A stretch of DNA of 64,000 bases from CAYZJB01 sp964478735. GTDB taxonomy: Bacteria > CLD3 > SB21. Below are positions 8,785-18,139 of this stretch, in pieces. The notes under the pieces were generated by a model, which saw only the letters and a program-made list of their open reading frames with translations, did no database searches and was not told the origin of the DNA. The number at the start of each line of letters is the position of its first letter. Position 1 is the first letter of the stretch. The stretch covers positions 1 through 64,000 of the forward strand of contig CAYZJB010000010.1 of NCBI GenBank assembly GCA_964478735.1. The letters are read 5' to 3'. A program made the translations under genes and the position numbers.

Positions 8785-10019
8785 ACGTAACGTATCGTAT
8801 CGCGCGCAAGTATCTGTGGGCGCGGCGCAAAACCGGGTTTATTTCCATCATTGCGTCGATCTCCGTTGCCGGCGTGGCGCTCGGAACGGCGGCGTTGATC
8901 ATGACGCTCTGCATCGTGAGTGGATTTGAAAGGGAAATGAGGGCAAAATTTATCGGTTTCGACGCGCACGTACGAGTCAAAACATTTGAAGGAACGGAAT
9001 TGATCCCGGCCGATGCGAAGGTAAGAGAATACATTCGGGAGATTCCCCAGGTCATCGGGCTTGCGCCGTACATCGAAAAAGAAGCGATGATTCGCTCATC
9101 CCATGCAACCGACGGCGTGATGGTCAAAGGTGTGGATGAAGATCGAATCGACAGTGTCCTGGATTTGCGGAAGGACGTGATTCTCTCCAGGACGGAAAAA
9201 AAGATCGATTTGAGACGTACCGACTCCACCCTGGGCGGGATTCTCATCGGAAAAAAACTCGCGGATAAATTGCAGGCGGGGATCGGCGATAAACTCACGC
9301 TCTTCAGCATGAAGAGCCCGTTCGCTTTTGTCGAGCAGCCCCGCGTCCGGCAGTTTACCGTTACGGGGATTTACCGCAGCGGACTGGCCGAGTACGACAA
9401 CGTGATGGTGTACGTGGATCTCGGGGAAGCGCAGAAGCTGTTCAATTACGGCTCACATTTTCACGGATACGAGGTCCGGCTGCAGCAACTCGAGCAGGCC
9501 GCCGATGTCGCGGACGTTCTCGGCCGGCGCCTCGGCTACCCGTATTATATCCGGACGTGGTTCGACGCCCATCGCAATCTTTTCGGATGGCTGGAGACGA
9601 ATAACTTTCTGATGATGACCATATTTAGCTTGATAATCTTGGTCGCTGCCTTTAATATCATCGGCACCATTTTCATGATTGTTATTGAAAAAACTAAAGA
9701 TATCGGAGTCCTGAAAGCGATGGGCGCCCGCCCGGTCAGCATCCGCAATATCTTCATGATCGAAGGCGTGTTGATCGGAGCCATCGGTTCAATCGGGGGC
9801 GCTCTGCTGGCGTGGACCTTATTACTCCTGCAAAAAGAATTCAAAATCATTTCCCTGTCGTCCGATGTCTATTTTATGGACGCGGTACCCGTCGAAATCC
9901 GCTGGACGTATTTCATTCCGATCCTCGTGGCGGCTACCTCCATGTGCGTACTGGCGAGTTGGCTGCCGTCCATCAGAGCGTCCCGTCTCAACCCCGTCGA
10001 CGCCATTCGATACGAGTAG
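8781..10019 (+). CDS. LolC/LolE-family ABC transporter permease (first copy)
   Basis: A 412-residue inner-membrane permease of the lipoprotein-releasing (FtsX/MacB) family. It has an N-terminal helix after the typical MNVTYRIARKYLWARRKTGFIS opening, a large periplasmic domain (about 50-270), then three helices near residues 275-300, 325-350 and 370-395. The start at 8781 overlaps the preceding stop (ATGA); a longer frame from 8667 runs through the previous gene and is rejected. With the next permease and the ATPase at 12088 it would form a LolCDE-type complex that extracts lipoproteins from the inner membrane. At least four lipoproteins with lipoboxes are encoded in this window. LolC and LolE cannot be told apart by eye. 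Confidence 0.9.
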   Translation: MNVTYRIARKYLWARRKTGFISIIASISVAGVALGTAALIMTLCIVSGFEREMRAKFIGFDAHVRVKTFEGTELIPADAKVREYIREIPQVIGLAPYIEKEAMIRSSHATDGVMVKGVDEDRIDSVLDLRKDVILSRTEKKIDLRRTDSTLGGILIGKKLADKLQAGIGDKLTLFSMKSPFAFVEQPRVRQFTVTGIYRSGLAEYDNVMVYVDLGEAQKLFNYGSHFHGYEVRLQQLEQAADVADVLGRRLGYPYYIRTWFDAHRNLFGWLETNNFLMMTIFSLIILVAAFNIIGTIFMIVIEKTKDIGVLKAMGARPVSIRNIFMIEGVLIGAIGSIGGALLAWTLLLLQKEFKIISLSSDVYFMDAVPVEIRWTYFIPILVAATSMCVLASWLPSIRASRLNPVDAIRYE

Positions 10020-10028
10020 CGGGTCTCC

Positions 10029-11255
10029 ATGCACCACGTCGAACGTTTTATCGCGCTGCGTTATCTCAAACCGCAAACCCAGAATCTTTTCGTTTCCATC
10101 ATTGGCGTGATCAGCATCGTCGGAGTGACCGTGGGCGTCGCGGCGATCGTCTTCGTTTTATCCATGCTCAACGGGTTCGAACGGGAAGTGCGTTCCCGTT
10201 TCGTCGGTTTCGACGCCCATATGAAAATTCGCAGAACCGACGGTCAACCGATCCGGGACGCCGATGCGCTGGACCGAAAAATCCGGTCACAGCCGGGCGT
10301 GGTTCAGACGTCGCCGGTCATCCTGGAGAAAGCGATGATTTCGAGTTCGTACGGAAGTCACGTGACGTTTGTCAAAGGAACGACGGAGACCGGAATTTCA
10401 TCGGTGACGGAGCTTCGCTCCAATCTGGTCGGTGGTACGATCGATTTCGGGCCGCAAAGTGAAACGATGGACGGGGTGCTCATCGGATACAGTCTTGGGG
10501 TTCAGCTCGACCTTGATGAGGGGGATACGCTGACTGTAATCAGTCCGGCCGGGGTCACGAGTCCGTTCAGCCAGCCGCTCGCGAAAAAATTTGTCGTCAC
10601 CGGCTCGTTCAAAACGGACATGTTCGAGTACGACAACGCGTACGCGTTCATCTCGCTCGACAACGCCCGGCGTTTGTTCGAAATCGACGAAGGTATTCAG
10701 GGCTTCGATGTCAGGGTGACGGATCTGGATGATGCGATCGATGTGGGGCGTGAGCTCGGCACGGTGCTCGGACCGGAATACGCCGTCGAAACCTGGCAGG
10801 ATCTGCACGCCGATCTGTACCGGGCGATGGCGATGGAAAAATGGGGGTCGCTGGTTTTGCTCAGCCTGATCATCATGGTTGCCGGATTTAACATTGTCAG
10901 CACGCTGATTATGGGCGTCATGCAAAAAACGGCGGAGATCGGAATCCTGAAGGCCCTCGGGGCCTCGTCCCGTCTGGTCTCTAGGATCTTTGTACAGCAG
11001 GGCCTCGTGGTCGGCGTCATCGGGATTGTCGGCGGATGCCTGCTGGGTTACGGCGTTTGTTTTCTTCAGGTAGGATTTGGAATCATTCCACTGCCATCAG
11101 ACATTTTTTTTCTGGACACTCTGCCGATGGAGATTCAGCCGCTCGATTTTCTCGCTGTAGTTGCCGTGGCGTTCGTGTTGTGTCTGGCGTCGACTCTGTA
11201 TCCTGCACGAAAAGCGGCGGATCTTGTTCCCATTGAAGCATTGAGGTCGGTATGA
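10029..11255 (+). CDS. LolC/LolE-family ABC transporter permease (second copy)
   Basis: A 408-residue paralogue of the preceding permease with the same plan: start MHHVERFIALRYLKPQTQN, one N-terminal helix (SIIGVISIVGVTVGVAAIVF), a periplasmic domain, and three C-terminal helices beginning around SLIIMVAGFNIVSTLI. Both permeases contain a FNGFEREVRSRF-like stretch after the first helix. The two genes are separated by 9 bases, and this one overlaps the next by ATGA. Having two non-identical permeases and one ATPase fits a heterodimeric LolCDE. Unlike the classical lolC-lolD-lolE order, the ATPase follows after an extra gene. Confidence 0.9.
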   Translation: MHHVERFIALRYLKPQTQNLFVSIIGVISIVGVTVGVAAIVFVLSMLNGFEREVRSRFVGFDAHMKIRRTDGQPIRDADALDRKIRSQPGVVQTSPVILEKAMISSSYGSHVTFVKGTTETGISSVTELRSNLVGGTIDFGPQSETMDGVLIGYSLGVQLDLDEGDTLTVISPAGVTSPFSQPLAKKFVVTGSFKTDMFEYDNAYAFISLDNARRLFEIDEGIQGFDVRVTDLDDAIDVGRELGTVLGPEYAVETWQDLHADLYRAMAMEKWGSLVLLSLIIMVAGFNIVSTLIMGVMQKTAEIGILKALGASSRLVSRIFVQQGLVVGVIGIVGGCLLGYGVCFLQVGFGIIPLPSDIFFLDTLPMEIQPLDFLAVVAVAFVLCLASTLYPARKAADLVPIEALRSV

Positions 11256-12091
11256 AGAATCTGATGACTCTGGTTTTGCTTGCTATTTGTCTCTCCTCTT
11301 CCGCACAGGCTCAAAAGGGCAGACTGTTCGTGCTCTCATATAAATTGTCCAAAGGTGAGACGCTTCGGGTCTCCACGAGCACGTATCGGACGTTCAGTGC
11401 GGGACGCAAACAGCAGAAAACGTCGACCTACGGCGAGACGGCGTTCGACATGTACCAATCGGTCGTACGGGCCGAGGGCGGGCTGTACGATATCGATGCG
11501 ACCGTGGAATTGACGCGCCTGACTCGCGACGGCCAGAATCTGACGTATAAACTTGCCGGCCTGTTTTCCAAAGACCGGTATTATTTTACTTTCGATCGCT
11601 TCGGACGCGTGATGACGGATCAAACGTCGCATGAAATTGTGCGTGACAGCGTGCAGGAGATGGTACGACAAAACTTCCCGAACTTTCGGTCCGTTTTTGT
11701 TCCGTTGCCCGAGCAGGCCGTTCGCGTCGGAGAAAAGTGGGATGCAGCGTCCGTCGTCGATTTGCAGGCGTGGCTCGAACCTTTCCAGTCCCGGCTTAAA
11801 ATGGAGAGCCCGGAAATTCGCGGCAGTTATACGCTCGAAGACGTGTCGGAAGGCGTGGCTAAAATCACGATGGCCATCGACGTAGCCGCCAGCGGTACCC
11901 TCGGAGAGTCGTCGGTGGGTTTGGATTTTCTCATGGCCATTACCGGAGAATATTATTTCGACGTCAATCTTGGCCGCATGCTCAACGGCAGCCTGGTGAC
12001 GCGGTTGGAATCGATCGCGGTGACCGGATCGGGTGAAGTAGAGTTTTCCGGCTCCATGACAACGACGTTTTCCGTGGAGTCGGCCCGATGA
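11252..12091 (+). CDS. Predicted periplasmic protein inside Lol operon (DUF6263-like)
   Basis: A 279-residue protein with a clear Sec signal peptide (MTLVLLAICLSSSAQA, cleavage near residue 20, no lipobox Cys). The mature part appears all-beta, with alternating hydrophobic strands such as GRLFVLSYKLSKGETLRVST and later EVEFSGSMTTTFSV. The YKLSKGETLRV opening resembles DUF6263-type secreted proteins of Bacteroidota; that match is from memory. It overlaps the permease before it and the ATPase after it, both by ATGA, so it is translationally embedded in the transporter operon. A role as periplasmic partner of the transporter, for example a LolA-like acceptor, is suggested only by location and predicted beta content. 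No LolA is seen in the window. Confidence 0.7.
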   Translation: MKNLMTLVLLAICLSSSAQAQKGRLFVLSYKLSKGETLRVSTSTYRTFSAGRKQQKTSTYGETAFDMYQSVVRAEGGLYDIDATVELTRLTRDGQNLTYKLAGLFSKDRYYFTFDRFGRVMTDQTSHEIVRDSVQEMVRQNFPNFRSVFVPLPEQAVRVGEKWDAASVVDLQAWLEPFQSRLKMESPEIRGSYTLEDVSEGVAKITMAIDVAASGTLGESSVGLDFLMAITGEYYFDVNLGRMLNGSLVTRLESIAVTGSGEVEFSGSMTTTFSVESAR

Positions 12092-12777
12092 TGCCGGTCG
12101 TCGAAACCCGCGCGTTGCACAAATCGTATCCGATGGCGAGAGGAGAACTGGCGGTATTGAAGGGAATCGATCTTTCCATCCTGCCGGGTGAATTCGTGGT
12201 CATCGTCGGAATGTCCGGCGTCGGCAAGAGTACGCTTTTGCACCTGCTGGGTGCTTTGGATCGCCCGTCGTCCGGTGAAGTCCGGATCGGTGGACAAGAC
12301 ATCAGCCGCCTGGATGATGATGCGATGGCGCGGCTTCGCAACGAGCAGATCGGTTTCGTGTTTCAGTTCCACCATTTGCTACCCGAATTTTCCGCGCTCG
12401 AGAACGTGATGATTCCCGCGCTGATCGGTGGACATTCCGAACCGGCGGCGAAAACACGCGCCGGGGAACTCCTCAACAGCGTCGGGCTCGGAGAACGGCT
12501 GCACCACCGTCCGAATGAATTATCGGGCGGGGAACAGCAGCGCGTGGCCGTGGCGAGGGCATTGATGAACAGACCCCGCATCATCCTGGCCGACGAACCG
12601 TCCGGTAATCTCGACCGTCTCTCGAGCGAACATTTGCACGATTTGCTGTTCAACCTCAGCCGCACGCATCAGCAGACGTTCGTCATCGTCACGCATAACG
12701 AGGCGCTGGCCGAGAAAGCCGATCGTATCATCAAAATGTTCGACGGCCGGATTCAATCCGACGAACGAAAGCGGTAA
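12088..12777 (+). CDS. lolD: LolD-type ABC transporter ATP-binding protein
   Basis: A 229-residue ABC ATPase. Walker A GMSGVGKS is at 41-48, signature LSGGEQQ at 145-151, Walker B ILADEP at 166-171, and the switch His in VTHN. FHHLLPEFSALENV (94-107) is the Q-loop-side stretch typical of LolD. It would power the two permeases encoded at 8781 and 10029. The start overlaps the upstream stop (ATGATG). The next gene follows after 2 bases. The family also includes MacB-type ATPases, but the paired Lol-type permeases favour LolD. Confidence 0.92.
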   Translation: MMPVVETRALHKSYPMARGELAVLKGIDLSILPGEFVVIVGMSGVGKSTLLHLLGALDRPSSGEVRIGGQDISRLDDDAMARLRNEQIGFVFQFHHLLPEFSALENVMIPALIGGHSEPAAKTRAGELLNSVGLGERLHHRPNELSGGEQQRVAVARALMNRPRIILADEPSGNLDRLSSEHLHDLLFNLSRTHQQTFVIVTHNEALAEKADRIIKMFDGRIQSDERKR

Positions 12778-12779
12778 CC

Positions 12780-14858
12780 ATGGGATTCCTGCAATCGGTG
12801 ATCCTGTCGGCGCTCGCTCTTGCCGTCATCCCGCTTTTGATCCATCTCCTCTTTCGCCGAAAGAGCCGCGTCGTTCCGTTCAGTACCCTGCAATTTCTGA
12901 AAAGCCTCGAAAACAAGCGGATCCGGAACGTCAAACTGCAGCAGATTCTCTTGTTGATTCTGCGAACGTTGATCCTCGTTTTACTGGTACTGGCCTTTTC
13001 ACGTCCGGTCATCCAATCCGGTACCGGCGAGGCGCACGAGCGTACGTCGGTGATCCTCATTCTCGACGATTCGCCAAGTTCGGGATACCAGACCCGTCAG
13101 GGAACGACGTGGGACGCGATTCGCAAAAAAGCCTCGGACATATTGGATTTGCTGCGGGACGGGGATGAGGTAGCCATACTGTCCGGAAGCGATCCGCAGG
13201 AGGCACCCGACGCGTGGACGTCCGATCCGGGCAGGATCCGGGACCGTCTGCGCGAATGGCCCGTTGGAAACGGCACGGCGAAATTTCAAGATGCCCTGAT
13301 AACGGCATCCCGACTGATGGAGAAGGCGCGGCACGTCAATCGCGAGATCTATGTGCTGAGCGATATGCAGACGAACGGTTTTGCGGTTCAGGACGACGCG
13401 GCGCCGTGGAGCAAGGAAATTCGGACCGTCTTCGTTGCCATCGGGCCCGGAGAGGCCGATCAAGCGTCGATTCGCCGGGCCTCAATAACGAGCCGTCTGA
13501 TCGAAAAAGGCAAACCGGTCGACCTGGAAGCGACGTTCGCAAACGCAGGCAGTGATCGCGAAGTACTTGCCAACGTTTACGTGGAATCGCGCCGCGTTGC
13601 CCAGGCGTCGCTTCAACTTTCGGAGAATGACGAAGTCACGCACGTTTTCCGTTTTACTCCCGACCGTGCCGGGTACCTTCGCGGATACGTCGAGATAGAC
13701 GATGATCCGCTGATGTCGGACAACCGGCGCTACTTTGTACTGCACGTTCCCGAAAAAATTCGCATTCTACTGATCGGCGAACGGTCTACAGATACCGGTA
13801 TCCTCGCGATGGCGATGCAGCCTTCCCCCGACGTGAACGCTCATTTTGAAATACGGCGTCAGATCGTTGCGCAGGCGGCCACGGTACGGCTTTCGGATTT
13901 TGACGTGGTCGTGATGAACGGCGTGGCCCGGTTCAACGAGACGATGGCGCGGCATGTTGACGAATTGCTGCAGGCCGGCGGTACGCTCCTCGTCGTGCCG
14001 GGCACGGAAAGCGATTTTCAGAATTACAATCGATCGTTGATCGGGCGGTATCAGGCCGGTCAGGTTACCGCCATTCAACGGTTTCCCGCCTCGTTTACGG
14101 AATTCGGCCAGGTCGACTATGCGCATCCACTGTTGAGCGGGCTTTTTACGAAGCCCGGTGAAGCGCGGATCGAATCGCCGCGATTTCAGAGTTATTACCG
14201 GCTGTCGGCCGGTTCCGGTCGAACCGTGATCGGCTTCGGTAACGGGGATCCTTTTCTCGTGGAAAAGAAAGTACATCGCGGTCTCCTGCTGTTCTTGACG
14301 GCGGCGCTCGATCCGCAGACGACGGATATCTTACAACGGAGTATCTTTGCGCCGTTGATCGTTCGTTGTGTACAATACGGGTATGCGTTGAGCGGAAGCG
14401 ATGACCGCGACGTCGAACTCGGCGGCAAAACCCGAATGCTTTTTCGCCATGCGTTCCGCGACCGCCCGGTTTTGGAGGATCTTGATGGATTAACGTACCA
14501 TCTCGCCGTGGAAACGATGGGGGTGCAATCTCTGTTGGTTTTTCCGCGCGATCTGCGGCCCGGTGCGCTTCGTATTCTGGATCATGAACGGCCGGTCGGT
14601 GCCGTCGCGGCCAACTTTCCTCCCGATGAAAGCGTTTTCGTAACGGCCGGTCCCGACGAGATTCGGCCTCTTTTTCAGAATTTTAGTTTTGAACTGGCGT
14701 CGGGAGAGGATCATTTACGGACGTATACCTTGCGGTCGAGGGTAGGCTTCGAGCTGTGGCGCTGGCTGCTGGTATCCGCCTTGATTTTGCTCGCGATTGA
14801 GATTATGATTAGCCAGGGTCACCGTATCCGTTCCGTTTTCGAAAAAACGACAGGTTAA
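12780..14858 (+). CDS. BatA/aerotolerance-type membrane protein with VWA-like domain
   Basis: A 692-residue membrane protein. The N-terminus (MGFLQSVILSALALAVIPLLI, then a second helix LLILRTLILVLLVLAFSRPV) is the double-transmembrane BatA N-terminal domain (TIGR02226 type). A VWA-like segment follows: ILILDDSPSS gives a DxSxS metal site, and later come VAILSGSD and EIYVLSDM. A middle beta-rich region and a glutamine-amidotransferase-like segment (VVMNGVARF, LLVVPG) lead to a C-terminal helix (WLLVSALILLAIEIMI). No MoxR ATPase or other Bat gene is adjacent, which is unusual because bat genes normally cluster. It lies 2 bases after the lolD-type gene. Role: probably envelope protein assembly or stress tolerance; unproven. 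Confidence 0.85.
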   Translation: MGFLQSVILSALALAVIPLLIHLLFRRKSRVVPFSTLQFLKSLENKRIRNVKLQQILLLILRTLILVLLVLAFSRPVIQSGTGEAHERTSVILILDDSPSSGYQTRQGTTWDAIRKKASDILDLLRDGDEVAILSGSDPQEAPDAWTSDPGRIRDRLREWPVGNGTAKFQDALITASRLMEKARHVNREIYVLSDMQTNGFAVQDDAAPWSKEIRTVFVAIGPGEADQASIRRASITSRLIEKGKPVDLEATFANAGSDREVLANVYVESRRVAQASLQLSENDEVTHVFRFTPDRAGYLRGYVEIDDDPLMSDNRRYFVLHVPEKIRILLIGERSTDTGILAMAMQPSPDVNAHFEIRRQIVAQAATVRLSDFDVVVMNGVARFNETMARHVDELLQAGGTLLVVPGTESDFQNYNRSLIGRYQAGQVTAIQRFPASFTEFGQVDYAHPLLSGLFTKPGEARIESPRFQSYYRLSAGSGRTVIGFGNGDPFLVEKKVHRGLLLFLTAALDPQTTDILQRSIFAPLIVRCVQYGYALSGSDDRDVELGGKTRMLFRHAFRDRPVLEDLDGLTYHLAVETMGVQSLLVFPRDLRPGALRILDHERPVGAVAANFPPDESVFVTAGPDEIRPLFQNFSFELASGEDHLRTYTLRSRVGFELWRWLLVSALILLAIEIMISQGHRIRSVFEKTTG

Positions 14859-14861
14859 ACC

Positions 14862-15401
14862 GTGCAGGGATCCCGTTCACTTCTCAAACCCTCCGATATG
14901 ACGAAATTGATCCAGAAAATGGCCGACCACGTTCTGTCGAATTGCCGTTCGACCGAATCCCTGGCCGTCATCGGCATCCGGACGCGTGGAGAATTTCTGG
15001 CCCAGCGGCTGGTGCAGGCCATTTACAAAAAGACGTCCGTTCAAGTGCCGATGGGCCTGTTGGACGTCAGCTTTTACAGGGACGACACGCGGACCCGACT
15101 CAAGCAGCCGCTCGTCCGGCAAACGTTGATCCCGTTCGATATTACCGACCGGCAGATTGTGCTGGTGGACGACGTGCTGTACACCGGACGGTCCGTACGC
15201 GCGGCACTCGACGAGATCATGGATTTCGGAAGGCCGGCCAGCGTACGCCTCGCGGTCCTGATCGATCGCGGCCATCGCGAACTGCCGATTCAACCCGATT
15301 TTACCGGTCTGGTCGTGAAGACAAAGGAAACGGAACAGGTTCGCGTACGGCTTGTCGAAATCGATGGATGCGATGAGGTCGTCGTAACGGCGGAATCCTG
15401 A
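14862..15401 (+). CDS. pyrR: PyrR-type uracil phosphoribosyltransferase / regulator
   Basis: A 179-residue protein of the phosphoribosyltransferase fold. The PRPP loop is IVLVDDVLYTGRSVRAAL, and the N-terminal part has IGIRTRGEFLAQRL, typical of PyrR. PyrR binds pyr mRNA leaders in response to UMP and also converts uracil plus PRPP to UMP. I use the GTG at 14862, 3 bases after the previous stop; an ATG at 14898 would remove 12 residues. No other pyrimidine gene is adjacent and I see no attenuator-type hairpin here, so the target leader must be elsewhere. Confidence 0.93.
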   Translation: MQGSRSLLKPSDMTKLIQKMADHVLSNCRSTESLAVIGIRTRGEFLAQRLVQAIYKKTSVQVPMGLLDVSFYRDDTRTRLKQPLVRQTLIPFDITDRQIVLVDDVLYTGRSVRAALDEIMDFGRPASVRLAVLIDRGHRELPIQPDFTGLVVKTKETEQVRVRLVEIDGCDEVVVTAES

Positions 15402-15453
15402 TTCGCTGACGACGTTCCGGCATCACGCGACGGCCGACCGGTAACGGAGGTCT

Positions 15454-17254
15454 ATGCCTACCGATACGATTTATATCCCACCCGACGTCGTCAAAAAAGA
15501 CGTCAAACCCGTTCACCGTCTGGCGAGGTACAATTATCCGACCCGGGTCATTGGTTTCGCTTATCTTTTCATCCTCGTCATTGCTTATTTTGAACTGCAT
15601 TTGCCCTCGGCCGCATTTCTGGTTTTCCTTTTGTTGAATTGTTTTATCTGGCCTCAGGCCGCTTATCTGTGGGCCAGATTGGCTCCCGATTCCAAGCGTG
15701 CCGAGCTGGCCAATATGTACGCCGATGCGTTTTATATCGGACTCTGGGTGGGGCAACTTGATTTCAGTTTATGGCCGACGGTGGCCGCGATTTCCGGCGT
15801 CAATATCAGCCACATCGCGTACCGGGGGATCCCGCTGATGTTGCGGGGCCTTCTTCCGACGATCATCGGGATGGCGCTCAGCGGTTTTCAAACCGGTTTT
15901 GCCTTTAGGCCGCATTCGAACCTTCCCGCGGCCTTTTGCAGTATCGGCGTGATTTTCTTTTTCACCGGACTGATCGCATGGCGGAGTTTCCAACAGTCCC
16001 GGCACCTTCTCAGCGGCCAACGTCAACTCGAAGAAAAAAACAAGCAGATTAGGTCGCTGGCGACGTCACTGGAACAGCGCGTGGAGGAACGTACGGACCA
16101 ATTACGCTGGAAGCTGGCGGAGTTACAGGCAATTCACAAAGTGACGACGGGACTCGTGAGCGACCTGACGCTGGAGCAGCGGTTGCAACTGATCGTCGAA
16201 TCGGCCGTGGAGGTGATCTCGGCGGCGGAAAAAGGATCGATTCTCCTGTATAACGAGCAATCCGGATTTCTGGAAATCAAAGCCGCCGTCGGATACGACA
16301 TGAAGACCATTCGCATGTTCCGTCTGCGGCCGGGAGAAGGTTTTGGCGGGCGTGCATTCCAGGAAAAAAAGAGCGTCATTCTTTCCAACATTCACCCCAA
16401 TCTGATGGCCATCGGACAACTGGATCAAGCGCCGGAATTTAAAAGTGCAATCGTCGCGATTCTTGCCATTCAGGACCGTCCCATCGGTATCATTTCGCTG
16501 GATAATACGCTTCGGGAGGACGCATTTCATGACGACGACCTCAAATTACTTAATTCATTTGCAGCCCATGCAGCCGTTGCCATCGAAAATGCCCGTCTCT
16601 TTACGGAACTCGAGGACCACAAAGCTTCGCTTGAGAAAAAGGTCGAAGAACGAACCCGTGAACTGCGGCATGCGCACGCACAACTGATCCAGTCCGAAAA
16701 AATGGCATCATTGGGACAGCTCACGGCAGGAGTCGCTCATGAGATTAATAATCCGATTACGTTTTTATACTCTAATCTGCCTCATTTAGAAACCTATATA
16801 CGCTCATTTAAAGAAATACTTCAGGCACTGGAGAGCCGGATAGATGCGGCTGAAAGGGCAAAGATCGACTCACTCAAGCGTTCGACCGATTTCGAATACA
16901 TCNNNNNNNNNNNNNNNNNNNNNNNNNNNNNNNNNNNNNNNNNNNNNNNNNNNNNNNNNNNNNNNNNNNNNNNNNNNNNNNNNNNNNNNNNNNNNNNNNN
17001 NNATCGAATTATCCGTGACGGATAATGGAGTTGGAATGAGTCCGGAAGTCACCTCGCGAATGTTCGAACCCTTTTATACGACCAAACCGGTTGGAACCGG
17101 GACGGGACTCGGCCTGAGTATTTCGTACGGCATCATCGAGAGGCATCATGGCAGAATCGAGGTCGATTCCGCACCCGGAAAGGGGACGACTTTTGTCATA
17201 CGCCTTCCGATTCGTCAGCCCAAAAAAGAGCCGTTTAAAACAGCGCCATACTGA
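15454..17254 (+). CDS. MASE2-GAF sensor histidine kinase, interrupted by assembly gap
   Basis: A membrane sensor kinase split by a run of N. The N-terminal ~175 residues look like a MASE2 sensor with several helices (FIWPQAAYLWARLAPDSKRAE, then a YRGIPLMLRGL stretch). A coiled coil, a GAF domain (about 225-390), a second coiled coil and a DHp region with MASLGQLTAGVAHEINNP follow; the phosphoacceptor is H429. After the gap come G1 DNGVGMS, F-box FEPFYTT and G2 GTGLGLS. The reading frame shifts across the gap, so the 100 N are a placeholder. The N-box and about 100 residues between DHp and G1 are missing, so the true gap is probably 300 bases or more. The 3' end overlaps the convergent thioredoxin gene by 20 bases. 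SD GGAGG at 15446. Partner regulator unknown. Confidence 0.85.
16903..17002. other. Assembly gap (100 N)
   Basis: Exactly 100 undetermined bases, the usual placeholder for a scaffold gap of unknown size. The kinase frame before it (ending in SLKRSTDFEYI) and the frame after it (beginning IELSVTDNG) differ. Given the missing N-box region, the real missing sequence is likely longer than 100 bases. Confidence 0.98.
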
Positions 17255-18029
17255 ATTGAGGTCGAAATTCGATCGTCAACGGATGTTCTTCACCTAAAAA
17301 TCGAAAAACGCCGATGCAGGCCTTTCGGGCGGCTTCATCAAGATAGGCTTTATCGCGCCGTATCGTTTCGATCAGCTTTTCCAGGGCTTCCCTCCATCGC
17401 GAAGAGCGAATCAATTGCAACGCGGCCGCCATCGTCGGTTTACCTTCACCATCCGGCAGCTTGTGCGGATCAAGCGAAAGGATATCGAGCATATCGCGGA
17501 TACCGTCGACGCCGGGGGTGGACTCATCAAGTCCGGCGATCAGTTGTTCTGCTCTCGGAGGCTCTTCCAGTACGATCAGACGCGCCAGCAACGACCGGAC
17601 TTCCGGATCTTCGGTTTCGAGGACGAGACGTTCGAGAAGACCGATGGCTTCCTGGCGTCGTCCTTCATCGGCAGCCTGTCTGGCCTTGGCAATCGCCTCT
17701 CGTTGCGGATGGGGTAACGATTCGTCCAACCAACGGCGTACTTCAGGTTCCGGCAGTGCGCCGACAAATTCGGCTATAATTTTTCCCTGATCGAAGAGCT
17801 TGACGGCGGGAATTCCCTGGATACCAAACTGATAGGCTAGTTCCTGATGACGATCGACATTGACCTTCGCCAATTTCCATCGCCCGTTGGCGGCAGCGGC
17901 CAGCTTTTCCAAAATCGGACCCAGAACCCGGCATGGTCCGCACCATTCCGCCCAAAAGTCCACTACGACCGGTTGCTGGCGGCTTGCGTCTAAGACTTCG
18001 GACTCGAAATGGTTAACCTCAAAACTCAT
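17235..18029 (-). CDS. Thioredoxin-domain protein with TPR-like tail (CnoX/YbbN type)
   Basis: A 264-residue cytoplasmic protein. The thioredoxin domain has an intact WCGPC active site (Cys30, Cys33) and the cis-proline loop GIPAVKLF. Beyond residue ~110 there is a helical tail (QAADEGRRQEAIGLLERLVLE and later repeats) that resembles the TPR part of CnoX/YbbN, a chaperone-linked thioredoxin that protects proteins from oxidative damage. The start at 18029 is decided by a strong Shine-Dalgarno AAAGGAGG; the frame also runs to 18056 but without such a site. It converges with the kinase gene, overlapping by 20 bases. Expression from the intergenic region shared with secD is likely. Confidence 0.92.
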   Translation of the reverse strand: MSFEVNHFESEVLDASRQQPVVVDFWAEWCGPCRVLGPILEKLAAAANGRWKLAKVNVDRHQELAYQFGIQGIPAVKLFDQGKIIAEFVGALPEPEVRRWLDESLPHPQREAIAKARQAADEGRRQEAIGLLERLVLETEDPEVRSLLARLIVLEEPPRAEQLIAGLDESTPGVDGIRDMLDILSLDPHKLPDGEGKPTMAAALQLIRSSRWREALEKLIETIRRDKAYLDEAARKACIGVFRFLGEEHPLTIEFRPQFSMALF

Positions 18030-18036
18030 GGTGTAA

Positions 18037-18044
18037 CCTCCTTT
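18037..18044 (-). promoter_or_regulatory. Strong Shine-Dalgarno fixing the thioredoxin start
   Basis: On the minus strand AAAGGAGG lies seven bases before the ATG at 18029. This fixes the start and makes the upstream in-frame ATG at 18056 unlikely. Confidence 0.8.
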
Positions 18045-18139
18045 GTTCAATCCCATAATAAAAAATTTGACGTTTTATTCCAGTTTTTACTCCCTTGGAA
18101 AAGGAGCGAGATAATCGATCGCATAGAGGCAAGAAAATG

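Noticed and set aside
15454..17254. Frameshifted or pseudogene kinase
   Set aside because: The frame change coincides with the run of N, so unknown gap length explains it better than mutation.
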